A DNA stretch of 64,000 bases from Liolophura sinensis (lineage: Eukaryota; Mollusca; Polyplacophora; Chitonida; Chitonidae). Of the stretch, positions 12,401 through 25,503 are shown piece after piece. The notes under the pieces were generated by a model that was given only the letters and a program-made list of their open reading frames with translations, had not been told where the DNA came from and made no database searches. The first letter of the stretch is position 1; the number at the start of each line of letters is the position of its first letter. A program made the position numbers and the translations under genes. The DNA lies in NCBI RefSeq assembly GCF_032854445.1, contig NC_088300.1, positions 77,803,966-77,867,965 on the forward strand. Direction: 5' to 3'.

Positions 12401-14007
12401 TAAATTATTGATTAACATTCTGAATGACTTCACTGATTAAATACCTGATGAAGAGAGTATTCGTCCTCATCTCCATGTTCAATACCAGCACAATTAACAG
12501 ATTTGTTTCCCTTCTGGTAAAACTTTACTTTGAATTATTTAGTTCTTAGTGGATGCTAATGATTTTCCTCCTGAAAACAAGATTTAACCAAAAGATGATG
12601 TGGATTTTCCTATCACAACCTACAGCAGGCAAGCCTGTAAAGATACTGACTCAGTTCCTAATCTATGTCAGAAGTTTGCTGGCATCAACAGATTTCCCAT
12701 TCGGTACATTAAATCAACACCCACCAGGGACAGGACTATTCACGCTCATAAACAGAAACCTTGAAGACTAAGGTTATCAATAAGGAAAAAAATGAATATC
12801 CGTAATTTAAAACCAGGCAACATCTATCTATAGCTCAGCTCTGGCTGTAGCCAACAGACATTTTCTAGACAGAGTTTCTATCTCACAAATATGGCTTCAA
12901 AAGAGGAGCTTTACAAAATATGAAACATGCTGATGTACACAGGCACAGTCCAATATCAACCAATGGAAAACATCTAATATTCCGTGAAGAGACACAAAGA
13001 CACCTTTTTATCTGACACAGAGGAGAATTTCTCTTATTCCTACATCACACCATACTTTGATGTATTTTGAGGTTCTGCGTTTGTCCATTATTTGTACAAC
13101 GCTGAAGGTTATGGCAATACAGTGATTCACACATGTGGCTACTCAAAACAAAAAGGCATCCAATCTAGCAGTAGCACTATTACATTAGCTGGTAATTTAA
13201 TTACAGAATTCTTGCTCTGTTCCAGTAAAATTCCCCGATCAGCAAACTAAAGGGTTTATTGACAACAACACAGCCACACACCATACATGTATTACTATAG
13301 CATAAAACACTGACCCCATAACGAAAATGCCCAAGGACTGGCATTATCCTGAGCTATATAATGGGTCCACTTCACACTATAACTGTGCAGACTGCAAATA
13401 GCCTATTTCACAACAATTTACACAACCAACAACAAAATTATGTAACTCCATATTATACCACCAATGTTTGAATTAAGGCTCATGCATAGAGATGCGCATG
13501 TAAGAAGTCCAACAGGCTAGATAGACACACATGACAGCAGATGTCAGTGGTTCTCGTCACAGAAATAAGCACAGCCATTAACATCTGTTACCCACAGGCC
13601 TGTTACCTCGCAAACATCAGAGTTTATTTTAATACATACGTACATGCCACTGCATGAGAGTTTTGGAAACTCATTAGGGTTATGCTACATACAATGTACA
13701 CGTACATCATTATTCAATATCAGACAGCCACGCTGTTTTCAATTTAAGATCTATTTCCGATTTTATGGCTCTCTCAATCTCATTTCATTCCAGGCTTCAA
13801 CGTGTTACTTTACAAATAAAAATTAGTAAGATACGATCCAATCTAGTTCTGCCTGATGTTAATCTAAACATTAATACCTTAAAACAAACTTGCCTTTTCT
13901 CTGAGAAAACAACATAGCAGCAATAAATGTAATGCTTAAAGTCTTGATATGTCCCAAAGGCCCTAATCTGTAAGTGTGCCATGTCAAGATGGGAGCCAGG
14001 ACCAGGA

Positions 14008-14028
14008 GGGGGTGGGGTGGGGGTGGGG
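14008..14028 (+). other. G-quadruplex-prone G tract
   Basis: Four runs of four or five G separated by single T bases (GGGGGTGGGGTGGGGGTGGGG). This fits the usual four-run quadruplex pattern on the + strand. It lies just left of the 27-bp array. Confidence 0.7.
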
Positions 14029-14069
14029 TTTATCATGTGACTGTTTTGCTGTTTTGGGCATACAAAAAA

Positions 14070-14130
14070 GAACTGTATGAAGCATAACTAGGCTGTATGA
14101 AGTATGAATGAAGAGTAAGCTATGTGAAGC

Positions 14131-14199
<69 letters not shown>

Positions 14200-14650
14200 T
14201 GGATCAGGATATGTCACAGAACTAGGCTATAGGAAGTATGAAACAGGAATAAGCTGTTTGAAGTATGGAGACGGAACAAGCTGTCTGAAATGTAAAGCAG
14301 GAACAAGCTGTGTGAAGTATGAAAAAGGAACAAGCTGTATGAAATGTAAAGCTGTATGAAGTATGAAGAAGGAACAAGCTGTATGAAATGTAAAGCAGGA
14401 ACAAGCTGTATGAAGTATGAAGAAGGAACAATCTGCATGAAGTATGAAGAAGGAACAAGCTGTATGAAATGTAAAGCTGTATGAACTATGAAGAAGGAAC
14501 AAGTTGTATGAAATGTAAAGCAGGAACAAGCTGTATAAAGTATGAAGCAGGAACAAGCTGTATGAAGTATGAAGCAGAACTAGGCTGTATGAAGTATGAA
14601 GCAGAAATAGGCTGTATGAAATACAAAGCAGGAACAAGTTGTATGAGACA
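14070..14650. repeat. 27-bp degenerate minisatellite, about 20 units
   Basis: Purine-rich units of about 27 bp vary around GGAACAAGCTGTATGAAG followed by TATGAAGAA or TGTAAAGCA. Copies on the left are diverged and separated from the rest by the AT/AC microsatellite at 14131-14196. Open frames on both strands, including a 145-codon minus-strand frame, result from the period being a multiple of three. Confidence 0.9.
14131..14196. repeat. (AT)n(AC)n(AT)n microsatellite
   Basis: A compound dinucleotide repeat of AT, AC and AT blocks, 66 bp long, inside the left part of the 27-bp array. Confidence 0.98.
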
Positions 14651-16628
14651 ACTGAACCATACAATGGAACTGGACTGCAACATACAGGTTATAGGAGGAA
14701 GCTGTATGCAGGATTGCATACCTGTTTAATGTGCAGTAGCTGAGACTCCGCCCACCCGCTCAGTGGCACACTGCAGGATGGGATTCTTCCTAGTGATAAG
14801 GTGAACCCCTGACTTATGGCCATCAGTCAATACACATCCACTAGATTACGCCACACAACAAAACAATCAGCCAGCACAGTGAGAGATTTTATAGGTCTTG
14901 CACATACTTAACAGATGGGCTATCAGCACAAGTAGGTCTAGTATTGATCAGAGCATGTCTATAGGCCGCCTGACTATATCACATTGGTTAATACTCTCAT
15001 CTGGTCTATTAAGCGGATAATACTAACGCCCATTGTGCTGTCAGCCTGGCACATGAATCAGATTACAGACAGAGGAAGGTGCCTCATCCACGTCACTCAT
15101 GCACTAAATTATCCCTACATCTGGGACAGTCCACCATGAACGGTGGACAAAATTACAAATATCCTGGTAGTAAGGTGAAGGATGTCTGATGGCAGGGCAG
15201 ATTGAACAGCTTCACACAAGACCTGAGCAATCCTATTCACACTGGGATGAAAATCTTGTTAGAACACATTACCCAACTGTTAAGCGAAAAAGTATATGAG
15301 AACTAATCTGAATATCACCTGTTTTGTCATCTACAGCCATTTCATCTTACATGAACACTAACATCCCTGAACAGACACTACCACACAAAAATGATGTCAG
15401 CACAGATTTGCTACTTTTTTTTATTTATTTACTATATTTGTGTTTAATGCCATATACATTTTAAACTTGAAGGATAATTTTTAAAAGTATATCAGTATAT
15501 TAAGATGAATATATAGGTGATGAGCATTACTGACCTGGCATAAAAATTTTAATGCAATGCCTTCAAATTTCTAAAATCTTATCAGCACAATTGATATATT
15601 TATACTGATGTAAAATTCATATTTTAACTTTAACAATAGGCATGGACTGATTCCTCAAGTGAAGGATGGAACAAGGGAGTTAATCTAGCTGCCTGTGTAG
15701 ACATAACTGTTGCTAGTGACAAGAGATAGGTGATGCATTAAAGTAAAACGTTATCTGAATGAATAAGGCATTTCCTGAACCTGCCTAACATCAACAGTCT
15801 GATGATTTGTTGAAGTAAAACAAAGCTAAAATATGAAGTATGGTTCATTATACAGACAACTGAAAACTATGCATCAAAATATTTTCATTAATTTTTTCAG
15901 ATTTTTTTCAAGAGTGTTGATGGGCATTCAAATATATGATACTATGGTGGGCTTTATGAGCCATACTGACGGTATATCTAGGAACTCGGAACTCTGACAC
16001 ATCACTTCTTTTTCCTCAAGTTCACCAGAAGTAAGGAATTTTTGGAACATAATTTTGGTAATCTGCTACTCCAGGGTAAAAAGAGTTATTCCAACACTCA
16101 ATGTGTTCATTAGAGTTGGAAAACTTCCCCTGACATCAGAGTTTCTAACCTCTGATAGCATAGTTCATAAAGCCAACCTTAGAAGTCATATGTCTGAGCG
16201 CCTTTAACTCTTTTCACAAAAATCAAAAACAATAAATAAAAGTATATTTATGCATAACTTTAAGTGGTCTATTTAGTGATGCCTACTTAGGTTTTTAGAG
16301 ATCTTTTACTTTAATGCTGCATTGTTAAATCAAATGTGCTAAAATTATGTAGCATGTAAATTTCATCATAAACCAACAGTACAAACTTAGATTCTTCAAC
16401 TGTTCAAATGCTCAGGCAATTTTGCAGGTTTCATACAAGCTCACAGTTAAAAGCTGATAACAGTTAATATACAATTAATGTAAAATATTGAAAACACGTT
16501 GCTGGTCATATATGTCTGATTTGTCTAATCTATGGCTGGGTTCCAGATAATATCAGGTGAACAACTGAACTCAAGAAAAAAATAGTCTGCATTTAATATT
16601 CATGAAAATGTGACGCTATTACTTTATG
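14651..16628. other. Unique region with a possible SINE tail
   Basis: No array. The stretch 14980-15240 is GC-balanced and non-repetitive. Near 15413-15452, TTTATTTATTTACTATATTTG followed by TGTTTAATGCCATA resembles the tail-plus-body start of the local SINE and may be a worn copy. No exon is supported. Confidence 0.4.
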
Positions 16629-16672
16629 AAACCCATGACCATCCGCAGGTTGCTGTCAGACCTTCCCACGAC
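16629..16672 (-). mobile_element. Short SINE body fragment
   Basis: AAACCCATGACCATCCGCAG followed by GTTGCTGTCAGACCTTCCCA matches the central body of the SINE at 5160-5423 in the same orientation. Tail and head are gone, though AT-rich remnants lie just upstream. Confidence 0.75.
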
Positions 16673-16699
16673 CTTGTGAAATAGCCACAGAATTTAAAT

Positions 16700-16792
16700 G
16701 GAGTTACACAGCCTACAATAGGAGTTACACAGCCTACAATAGGAATTACACAGCCTACAATAGGAGTTACACAGCCTACAATAAGAGTTACA
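16700..16792. repeat. 21-bp tandem repeat, about 4.4 copies
   Basis: Units GGAGTTACACAGCCTACAATA are repeated with single-base changes (GGAATTACAC, ATAAGAG). Confidence 0.95.
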
Positions 16793-17475
16793 CCAACCTT
16801 GTTAATGTAAATCTGTCAGACTTAAAGACTACAGAGATCTTCAGAACACCAAAGTTTTATTGCTCTATATTGTTCATTAAGTCACCAGAGAAAATCTTTT
16901 GATACAGTTCATTTCATGCCAAATCTCATCTTTTCAATGTGAATTTTTTAGTAAGTTAAGCCTTGCTCCATGTTTTCACCCGATAGGATTTTCAAGAAAC
17001 ACAAACAACATTCACACTGTATGTAGTTACGTGTGATATCCGAAGAAGTTATAACTAAAATAATATTTGTCTTATGACTGACAGAACTCTTTATAATGGA
17101 ATCTCCACAACAGAATTCTTTGAAGTCAGTCTTGTCATGTACATTGGCTGATGATCATGAAAATTTAAACACCACAAAATCTTATATTTATTAGAATAAT
17201 AAATGTGTGACAAATTTGCTGCTGCTTTCTTGGAATTATTTGCATGTATGTACATCTTGATATTTACAAACTCATATGCCTGACTCTCTTTTTTGTTGGG
17301 TAAAAAAGAAGATATGTGCCAGATTTGATGGGTTAGTCTAGTATGCAGACCAAGCTGGCAAATTTCCAATATTTCACCTAAAAAAAAAAAAGATTTCTAT
17401 CCATGCTAAAAGATCTTTACAGCAATGCCCACGAAGAGTCGAACTAGCCAAGTAATGTATTGGGTTGTTTGTGTT
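16793..17475. other. Unique AT-rich region
   Basis: No repeat, exon or RNA gene is visible. An A-run lies near 17381-17391. Confidence 0.45.
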
Positions 17476-17530
17476 ACTGGTGTTTTACATCAAGCTCAAG
17501 AAATTTTTTTTTACATATGACGGTGGTAAC
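17476..17530 (-). mobile_element. Worn SINE tail/body fragment
   Basis: ACTGGTGTTTTACATCAAGC, then CTCAAGAAATTTTTTTTTACATATGACGGTGG, follows the tail-side order of the family (GTTTTAC..ACTCAAGAATATTTCACTTATA..GATGGCGG). It is heavily mutated. Confidence 0.55.
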
Positions 17531-17940
17531 TGAGAAAACCAAGTATACTGTAACTTGTCAGTTATATTATAAAACTCCCACAGAAGTAGCAGCCTGCCAT
17601 ACATCTTTGAAAACTACCATATGGACGAAAATTAGGTTATACCCAAATTTAAATAATATATATACACCTGAAAAAGAAAGTGAAATGCAGATCCCTAAGT
17701 TTGTCTCGACATGCTACTGGTTTGTGGGTTACTGTGCTCGAGAGATATGATCAGCCATTGTCCTACGCCTTGTAGTACAGTACAGGACCGTGGACACGTC
17801 ACTCCCACAGCTAACAAGCTGTGGTGTAGGCCATACTCTAGCTCCATAACAAAGTTAGCAGCTTCCTTCTCACCTTGTCACATGACTGGGTTACTTCATA
17901 GATACACAAATATAAACATGGGTAAGGTAACATTGCCCAC

Positions 17941-18036
17941 CTTGTAGAGGTCCAGGTCTATAGCAGAATGCTCCACGGCTCGTCCAGGGTAGCCAAACAT
18001 CATGGTGTTATCAGAAAGCTTCAACACCGCATGGAG
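17941..18036 (-). CDS. Candidate minus-strand exon, 96 nt, unrecognised
   Basis: On the minus strand, a pyrimidine-containing acceptor (AATTTCTTGATAG) is followed by 32 codons, open in phase 0 to 0. They end AAG before GTGGGC, a usable but not consensus donor. The peptide begins LHAVLKLSDNTMM and continues FGYPGRAVEHSAIDLDLYK. It has a balanced, protein-like composition unlike the repeat-derived frames nearby. The flanking phase fits the exon candidate at 24554-24626, which ends in phase 0. I do not recognise a domain. It could still be a chance pseudo-exon. Confidence 0.35.
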
Positions 18037-19714
18037 CTATCAAGAAATTTCAACTCCAGTCTCCAGCTGAGAAACTCCAAAAATAAGTTCCGCCTGACTT
18101 CAGTATTTCAACAGAATCCCACGTAATGGCGCAGTCAGAAGCATAAAAGCACTGAGAGACTGGTGAAAATGAGTTGAAGATAGCTGGGGAAAAACAATAT
18201 CTGCATCTGCCAAGTTTTTGGTGGAATGCACTCCTGATGTAGGAGAGCAGCAATACCCTTGTTGCCCTCTTGCCTTGAGGGGTAAGTCAGGAAGGGGCAC
18301 CTGCTTAGGGTTGTGCGAGTACCAGGCCAACACCAGTCATGACTGACGGAAAATAAACAAGCACGACATGACATTTATACCCAGGCTGAGTCTGTACCCT
18401 CACCTATAGCCAGAGACAAATACCAGCAGCACTGGAGCAATCCACACCAGAGAAAAATTACCATGTAAAAAAAAACCGAAGCTGGAAAATCAGCTCTTCA
18501 GAGGGTAGAGCACAAGCCGTACCTCATTAACTTCTCGTAGTTATGTCTGTATGAGCTAAATATGACCAGTGCTGAATGCTGTGCTTGACATTGGCTGAGG
18601 GGGGGGATTACCCGATGGAGGAGAGTGTCAATGGTAATCCACACTACCAGTCTTATATCAGACCCTCACACCTAAACAGATGGACATACCACACTTCTAT
18701 CCAGCTATGGCCTTGAAAACCACCGTTTGTGCCTGACTGGCTCCAAAAAATAAACGGGAGCGGAAATTAAGATGTGAGGCATCCTCTCCGGCACATTGAG
18801 TTCATGCAGGGCCCACAAGTTCCCCTACTTAACACTGAACAAACAACAATATCTCAGGTGTCTCAAACACACAAAGGCTTCTTCACACGTACAAAAACCA
18901 CCCGCTGTGGAAGAATCTGGTCAGCCGACTTGACACCGCAATCTGGCCACTACAATATCACATCATTCACAAAATACAAGGTGGTCAGCAAGAACATTAT
19001 GATCCTCACATCAACATGTATGATTGCATAACACAGTGTGTCACCTGGACACCACAACCTGATTCAAGCAAGTATTAAGTCTCCATAGTGTGCATCAATT
19101 GTGCATCACATCAATGAGTTTTCTCATACATCAGCTCTACCAGCTATAGGCCTTCAGATAGCGGAAGCATTTAACATCACATATCACTGAATTTATAAGG
19201 TATCCTCTACACATTCACTACATAAACATGCATGTACATTGTAATTCTTACTGACATATACACAGTCCCCTATTCTGCATATTAATTTCTTCCCTAGACT
19301 GTTGTTTACTGAAACACTCAAGACTTTTGTCACAGATTGTAATGTGATACGGAATACAGAAACACCTTCATGTCACATTACAACACACTTGATTCAATTA
19401 CCTGCCGTTGTCAGTTAGGTGCTTCATCTGATGAGACACAGGTGATATATTACTGCAAGCAACTCACTGTTCACCAAGAGGGTGGGTTTACACACTGGAT
19501 CACTAGAACCTGGCATTTACATTCAGCTATTAACTTCCTCAACCTGACCAGGTGTAACAAATTTACCTGTGAGAAACAACAACACGTACATGTACAAGTA
19601 TGGTGACTGCAGTGGTGCAGCACAATGCAGGTAAGCCGCGGGCAGTCAAGTACATGTCCACTACGAAGAGCAGGAAATAATGAAGAAACTGTGATGTGGA
19701 AGTCAGATTTCTAA
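18037..19714. other. Unique region
   Basis: Non-repetitive. A good minus-strand donor (GTGAGGG at 18403) and a 26-nt stretch near 19390-19430 between a strong acceptor (CTGTGTCTCATCAG) and GTAATTG were noted, but neither is phase-compatible with its neighbours. The G-run near 18599 is short. Confidence 0.4.
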
Positions 19715-19880
19715 CTTTAATTGTTTATTTCGTGTTTTACATTGTATTCAAGAATATTTCACTTACACAACAGTGGAAAATATTACAGTGGGAGGGAACT
19801 GTGTCTGTGGGAGACCCACAACCATCCTCAGGTTGCTGACAGACCTTCTCATGTACCAGCAGAAAGAAACCAGGTTTGAC
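19715..19880 (-). mobile_element. Degraded SINE copy
   Basis: The tail-first order TTGTTTATTTCGTGTTTTAC, ATTCAAGAATATTTCACTTA, GTGGGAGG, ACCCACAACCATCC, CAGGTTGCTGACAGACCTTC is preserved. The head side (19860-19960) is too diverged to align by eye. Confidence 0.8.
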
Positions 19881-19960
19881 CAGTAGATTCACAGAAGCTA
19901 TGCATTCAGATTGGCAGGATTACAGGTTTAGTCACTACACTTTACTATCCATTACATCAC

Positions 19961-20510
19961 GGTGACATTGATCATCAATCCCTCAGTGAAAGGCTCCACA
20001 AAACGTACACTCACACAACTGAGGTGACATTGCTCATCAATCCCTCAGTGAAAGGCTCCACAAAACGTACACTCACACAACTGAGGTGACATTGCTCATC
20101 AATCCCTCAGTGAAAGGCTCCACAAAACGTATACTCGCACAACTGAGGTGACATTGATCATCAATCCCTCAGTGAAAGGCTCCACAAAACGTATACTCAC
20201 AACTGAGGTGACATTGATCATCAATCCCTCAGTGAAAGGCTCCACAAAACGTATACTCACACAACTGAGGTGACATTGATCATCAATCCCTCAGTGAAAG
20301 GCTCCACAAAACGTATATTCGCACAACTGAGGTGACATTGATCATCAATCCCTCAGTGAAAGGCTCCACAAAACGTATACTCACAACTGAGGTGACATTG
20401 ATCATCAATCCCTCAGTGAAAGGCTCCGCAAAACGTATACTCACACAACTGAGGTGACATTGATCATCAATCCCTCAGTGAAAGGCTCCACAAAACGTAT
20501 ACTCGCACAA
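19961..20510. repeat. 62-bp minisatellite, 9 copies
   Basis: Units contain GGTGACATTGATCATCAATC and CCTCAGTGAAAGGCTCCACA. Two copies lack two bases (ACTCACAACTGA) and are 60 bp. They recur three units apart with similar neighbours, again suggesting multi-unit duplication. The first three units share variants (ATTGCTC, CGTACAC) not seen later. The array abuts the degraded SINE. Confidence 0.96.
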
Positions 20511-23500
20511 ATGATCCCTTGTATTCATAATCAATTACTATTCACCATCATTTTACACTAAGTAATCAACTCTTACTTTGCACTGACAATTTATACGGAA
20601 ATACTGGTTCTCAATCGCTAATCAATTTGGTTGTGGACTGAAGGTTTAGGCCTTATGCAAATAAATGTAAATTTTTGTTGCTAATTCACAAAAAATTCAC
20701 AATTTCTGAGTACTAAATAAATACAGCTTGCCGGATCTTTAATATGTCTGTCATATTACAGCAAATATTTTACAAGACTTCAGAGATTAAAATACCACAT
20801 CAGACTATTCGTGTTTAGAAATAAATATTACAAGTAAATCTATGCAAAAACACAGTTTGTATTTAACACTGTAAGTTTAAATTAAGTTTAAAACTATAAG
20901 TTATTCCTCTCCTCAGGCAGAGGCCGAAGTCTTACAGTCTACCAACCTCTCTGCTGAAACACCCTGCACATTCGTGTTGCTAATCCACATAAACCAATGA
21001 AAACAAACCTATTTACACCTAGAAGAAAAAAACTGCTGTTGTTGTTCCATCAGAAGTCAGTTTGACTCTGCTGAAAAGACTGAACCACTGGATTACACGT
21101 ATGTTACAAACGGGTTGTTTGCCAATGCCAGTTGGGTATAATTTTTTATCAGGAGTTTCTGAGGATTCTGGGGATGGGCTCTGCGTGGAGGTCTGAGACA
21201 GCTGGGCTAACTCTAGGACCACTGTAGGCCTACTCCATAGCGTGGTGAACCAGAGGGGCTTCCCTGTTTCTGTCTTCATCTGTAACTGATACATAAAATT
21301 TCTTTTCTGTGAAGAATATGACTGGAAGACTTTATCTGTATGTATGCAAGGAGCTCACAAACAATAACATCAACTTCTCTAAGAATTTATTTAATTTAGT
21401 GTTCAGTGGTTACATCTTACTTCTTGGTTAATCGTGAATATTAAAGAAGACACACCTCCATCTCTACCAATGAAAATTCAGACTTTCGTGAAGGCTTTGA
21501 GCTTGTATAGAGTGCTCATTGGCTAACAGGGATTGTGTCAATCACCACTTGTACCAGAAAAATCCAGTCTTTCGACTGAGACATGATATCACAGTGGTCT
21601 GTCCTAGAAAGTGTAGCCATTTATGTGTCATCCATCTCTAAAACAAAACCAAAGCCATTCAGCCAGTGGACTGCCACCAGAGCTTCCCATACAATATACA
21701 AAAGTGGAGGTCTGTAGGCTGGATAGTGTACCTTGGCCTTCAGATAGGCCTCATGTACCAAAGTCTCCAGCAATCCTACATAAGGCAGATGTCTATGTGT
21801 CACTGTGAACACATCATACTCGGATTACCTTGCCACCTAAACCTACTTGTGACAAAGGACAAAGATCAGCTACACACAATGCTGGAGGGGCCTCAGACTT
21901 CTACCATTACAGCAGTCTTCAGACCCTACCACAAACAAAAATCCACTGTCTGTGTTAGGTACAAAATGGGGACATATTCTCCGGACCTAAAAGTGGGTCC
22001 ATTGTTTGTGCCAGTGTTGTAGGGTGTTGAAGTGTACAGCCCCAATCACTAAAGCTGTCACAACGGGGCTTACCTGGGACACCCACTATCCATTACCTAT
22101 CATTCTAACTGTCCCCACTGGTCACATCAATCCATTGGACAGGTCCAAGAGGTAAGGGAACATACCAGAGGAGAGTAATGAGGGGCGATGATGTACCTAT
22201 TCATGACCAACCAATGGTGTGGAAATATTACATAAAGTAAGCAAATTTTAAATCAAATTGTACAAAGATCAAGAAACAAAAACACACACACACAAACAAA
22301 AGAACCCACTTCACCACAGCATGTTTGTACAGGTATACTAAACACAACACAGAGTACTTAGACCTACTAATCCTTTTTTGCTTACAAGTACTGTCCTCTC
22401 AAATGAAAGCTGTAAAACACATTCACAATAGTTTGTAACACAGGTTTACCTGTACCTATGGGAAGCCATTTACGTCTCTCAATAGTCATGAACGACTGAA
22501 TGTTATTGAATACTCTGGAGGTTCTCCCCGTGACAACACAACCCGGATATGCACACTACTACTAAGCACTGACAAACTGGTCAATGCCAATACCCACAAA
22601 CCCACAAAATGTAAATAATACCTGATCAGTGCATGTCAACTCTGAAATACCAATACAAACAGCCAAAGAAAACAGCTTCCATATGAAACTCAATATAAAT
22701 GTATTACATAGATTAAAAAGTAATAGAAAAAAATAACAACAAAAAATATGTTATAACATCTAATACTTTTAGTTAAACTACTTGTTCAACTTGCCATAAA
22801 CAGTACCTGAAAAGGGTTCCAATAATGTATGAGTTGAATCTTGAATAGTTTGCACCAAGTGACCTGAGTCTAAGATGCACTGCAAGGTTGACCTCACACA
22901 GGTACCTATACATGTTACTCACCAATATTTACACACATAAATCAGACTGTCACAAGAAAGCGATCCTGATAAAATATCACTGAAGATAATGCAGCCCTGG
23001 TGAAGCGCAACAGCCAGCTGATCATAATTCAGCAATTCTAGTGACAAATCTAGTGTCGTATATATTTAAAAGAACAAACACACTTTTCCAGGTGTACACT
23101 GAATACTATATGCTGTCAGGTACAGTATAATACACAGTCTTCATTCAGGCAGAGGCCACAGGCCCCGCCTTCCCTTCTATGCTGTGCTTCAGCAGCTGTG
23201 AACTAAAGTATAGGTCCCTGCCTCACAACCTGGACCCTGCCCATTGCCCAGTACCTCTCAATAAAACAATTTATCCCCTTATGTTGAAGCTGCCCTGAAA
23301 ACGAAGCCCTTCAGCTGTTGAACAGGCTCAACATGGTTTAGCGTTTCAGTGGAGAGTGAGATGTGCAGACTGATATGTCCTCAGCTCACAGACTACTCGG
23401 CCATTTTAAGGACACTGTCAACAGGTATATCTATCGCCTGACAATTTCCAAAGAGGCTCTTTCATACCACACCTGTCTATGTTCCCTGCTCTGACAGCAA

Positions 23501-24553
23501 TTATATCTATGCTGTGGTTTCTTTACACTTCTCTGATTATGGTAGGAGAGTTATTTATGTGTGATAGTTGAAGCATTCGGTCTCTCCCCTACCATTAGCT
23601 AAACCACTAGCCTGTAAAATTTAATCACATGACAGGGTTAGTCACGAATAAAAGCAGAATGGCCTCTGCTCATTGCTTCTTGGTACCCACCAAAAATGAT
23701 TGTGAGACCAAATGAAAACACTTTCTAACTGCCACTTAAATCTACACCATGAATGACCAAGTTTTGCAAAAGAGGTATAAATTCCAAAAAATGTCCCAAA
23801 AGGAAGTGAATAATCAACTTGGTACACTACATACATACATGAACCACTGTCTCTCTCATACAATACCACTTTTTGTTAATGCACACACTTACTTGTATAT
23901 ATAGAAACTGCTATGCAACTAAACCAACAAAAAAGACCAAATGAGGTAAAAATAGTACAGAGACGTGTACATGAATGTTATTTTTTTTTTTATTAACTGA
24001 CAATAACTGAATCAGAGTTCTAGTCAGGAAGCATAAAGCTTTCAATCAAACGACAGTCATATAAGTGGGTTTAGTATAGTTATGACTTTTGTAGCAAGTC
24101 TTTACATTATTTAAACATGATACAGGTCTTCAATCAGGGGAGTTATGCGAAGGATTTTTCTTTTCTGGAGAGCATACCTGCATGCACATAACCAGCTGGT
24201 CTATGTTTAACAGCCTCCCACCAACAAGGCAGCATTTCTGTCACAGCTTCAGGCCAATTAGACATGTATTTAAAGCCGCATATGGACTCATTATTAGAAC
24301 AGAGCCACAAGTCACCACCAACAAGCACCAGAAAGCTTTCAAAAACAAAGCGGCAAGAAAATTTGGCCAATCAGATCAAAGTGAATATTTGTATAAGGCC
24401 CTAAAATAGCAGTGACCATTAGATCCGAGACCAGATGACCAAAGGGTACCACAATGGAGCCATTAAAACTGGTTTTGTCCACCCACACACAGAGAACAAA
24501 CAGTCTTGTGCAAAATAAGTGAGGAGCAAACAGGCCCAGGTATAATACATCAC
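20511..24553. other. Unique AC-rich region
   Basis: About 4 kb without arrays. It holds a short CA-rich tract near 22284-22296 and a 26-nt stretch at 23893-23918 with strong splice signals on both sides (see findings). Overlapping short open frames on both strands near 21620-22020 have no support. Confidence 0.45.
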
Positions 24554-24626
24554 CTTGCCTGATGCCTTGCAGATGTCAACACACACCAATTTATCTCCCA
24601 TCAACTCAATCTGGCACTCAATGGCC
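24554..24626 (-). CDS. Candidate minus-strand exon, 73 nt, unrecognised
   Basis: A strong minus-strand acceptor (ACTACTACTTTCCCCTTAG) precedes 73 nt. One leading base completes a codon, and 24 open codons then end AAG before GTGATG (an acceptable donor). The peptide reads AIECQIELMGDKLVC then VDICKASGK. Alternating hydrophobic residues suggest beta strands; a hotdog-type thioesterase strand pair came to mind, but the match is far too short to assign. The required upstream phase (two bases) is exactly what the candidate at 25504-25564 supplies, the junction codon being AGG (Arg). Confidence 0.35.
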
Positions 24627-25503
24627 CTAAGGGGAAAGTAGTAGTATGAAGTGAGCCCGACATGAAGGGCTACAGACAATAATAACAAGCCAACCTTCTC
24701 ACACATAGCCAGTGAGAACCAGGCTTCTTCACCACAGACCTGTAACCTTCACCATAAGTTGTCCTCCCTCCCAGCCTGCTGGAAAACTGAAACAAATATT
24801 GCCATCATATTGCCTCACCCTGAAACCTTAGCCCTTCTATGGTGACACCCACATGGACCGGCCACGGGCATGACCTTACTTTCAGAGGGATTCTTTACAG
24901 TTCAGCACATTCCATACCCTTGTACATGGCACATTGTTCTAGTGAGGCAAGTCACCATAGTGAATGAAAACAACTTTGAAATTTAGCCCCTGGCTGCCAA
25001 TGGAAACCTAGAATTTGACATTTTGTCTCACTCCACAAAAAAAAAGTATTCCCACAGAGACAATGTGGAAAATAAAAAAAAATTCTCAAAATACTACAGG
25101 GCATCAACTTATATTAACTAAAAGCCTTGTCATGAAAGAGAGCCTGGTTAGAAATATGCCTGGAATGTGTTTCCCTGGAGAAAGGTTTCTGTTCCTCAAC
25201 CCTGCAAAGCCAGACACCACCACAACCATCGGCATAGCTATACGCTTGTTTTATTTTACCAGCAATAAGGCAGTTTTGCAGAAGGCATTTAATACAAGAA
25301 ATTCCACAAATAATGGGTCATCTATTTGATTAAATTGTGGACAGTTTTGGAACAGGTACATGGACTTTTCACGATGAGATTGTAACAGCAGATTTGTCTG
25401 ATTGCAAAAAGTTAAATGATGCTTCCTGGGAAAATCCTCCCCTAGAGCTAAACACACACATCTCACCCCTCCCTCCACCAATGACTACACCTAACTTCCT
25501 TAC

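Larger units (their letters stand above)
8870..14069. other. Long unique AC-rich region
   Basis: About 5 kb without arrays or clear SINE copies. Its + strand is rich in A and C. It contains one weak exon candidate (9406-9447), a pyrimidine-rich block at about 9830-10180 that looks less random than its surroundings, and a T-rich tract near 11110-11125. The short open frames lack support. Confidence 0.5.

Noticed and set aside
14108-14729. Overlapping 74-145 codon frames
   Set aside because: They come from the 27-bp array and the dinucleotide tract.
18485-18530. tRNA-like TCAGAGGGTAGAGCA
   Set aside because: Resembles an A box but has no matching B box or acceptor stem.
21621-22022. Overlapping 61-118 codon frames on both strands
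   Set aside because: Mutually exclusive, with no recognised domain and no splice signals at sensible places.
24143-24370. 75-codon minus-strand frame
   Set aside because: Overlapped by an equally long + strand frame; the only donor (GTATGC) is weak and no acceptor fits.
24554-24626. Assignment to a hotdog thioesterase
   Set aside because: Only a loose hydrophobic pattern over two dozen residues; the other candidate exons do not support it.
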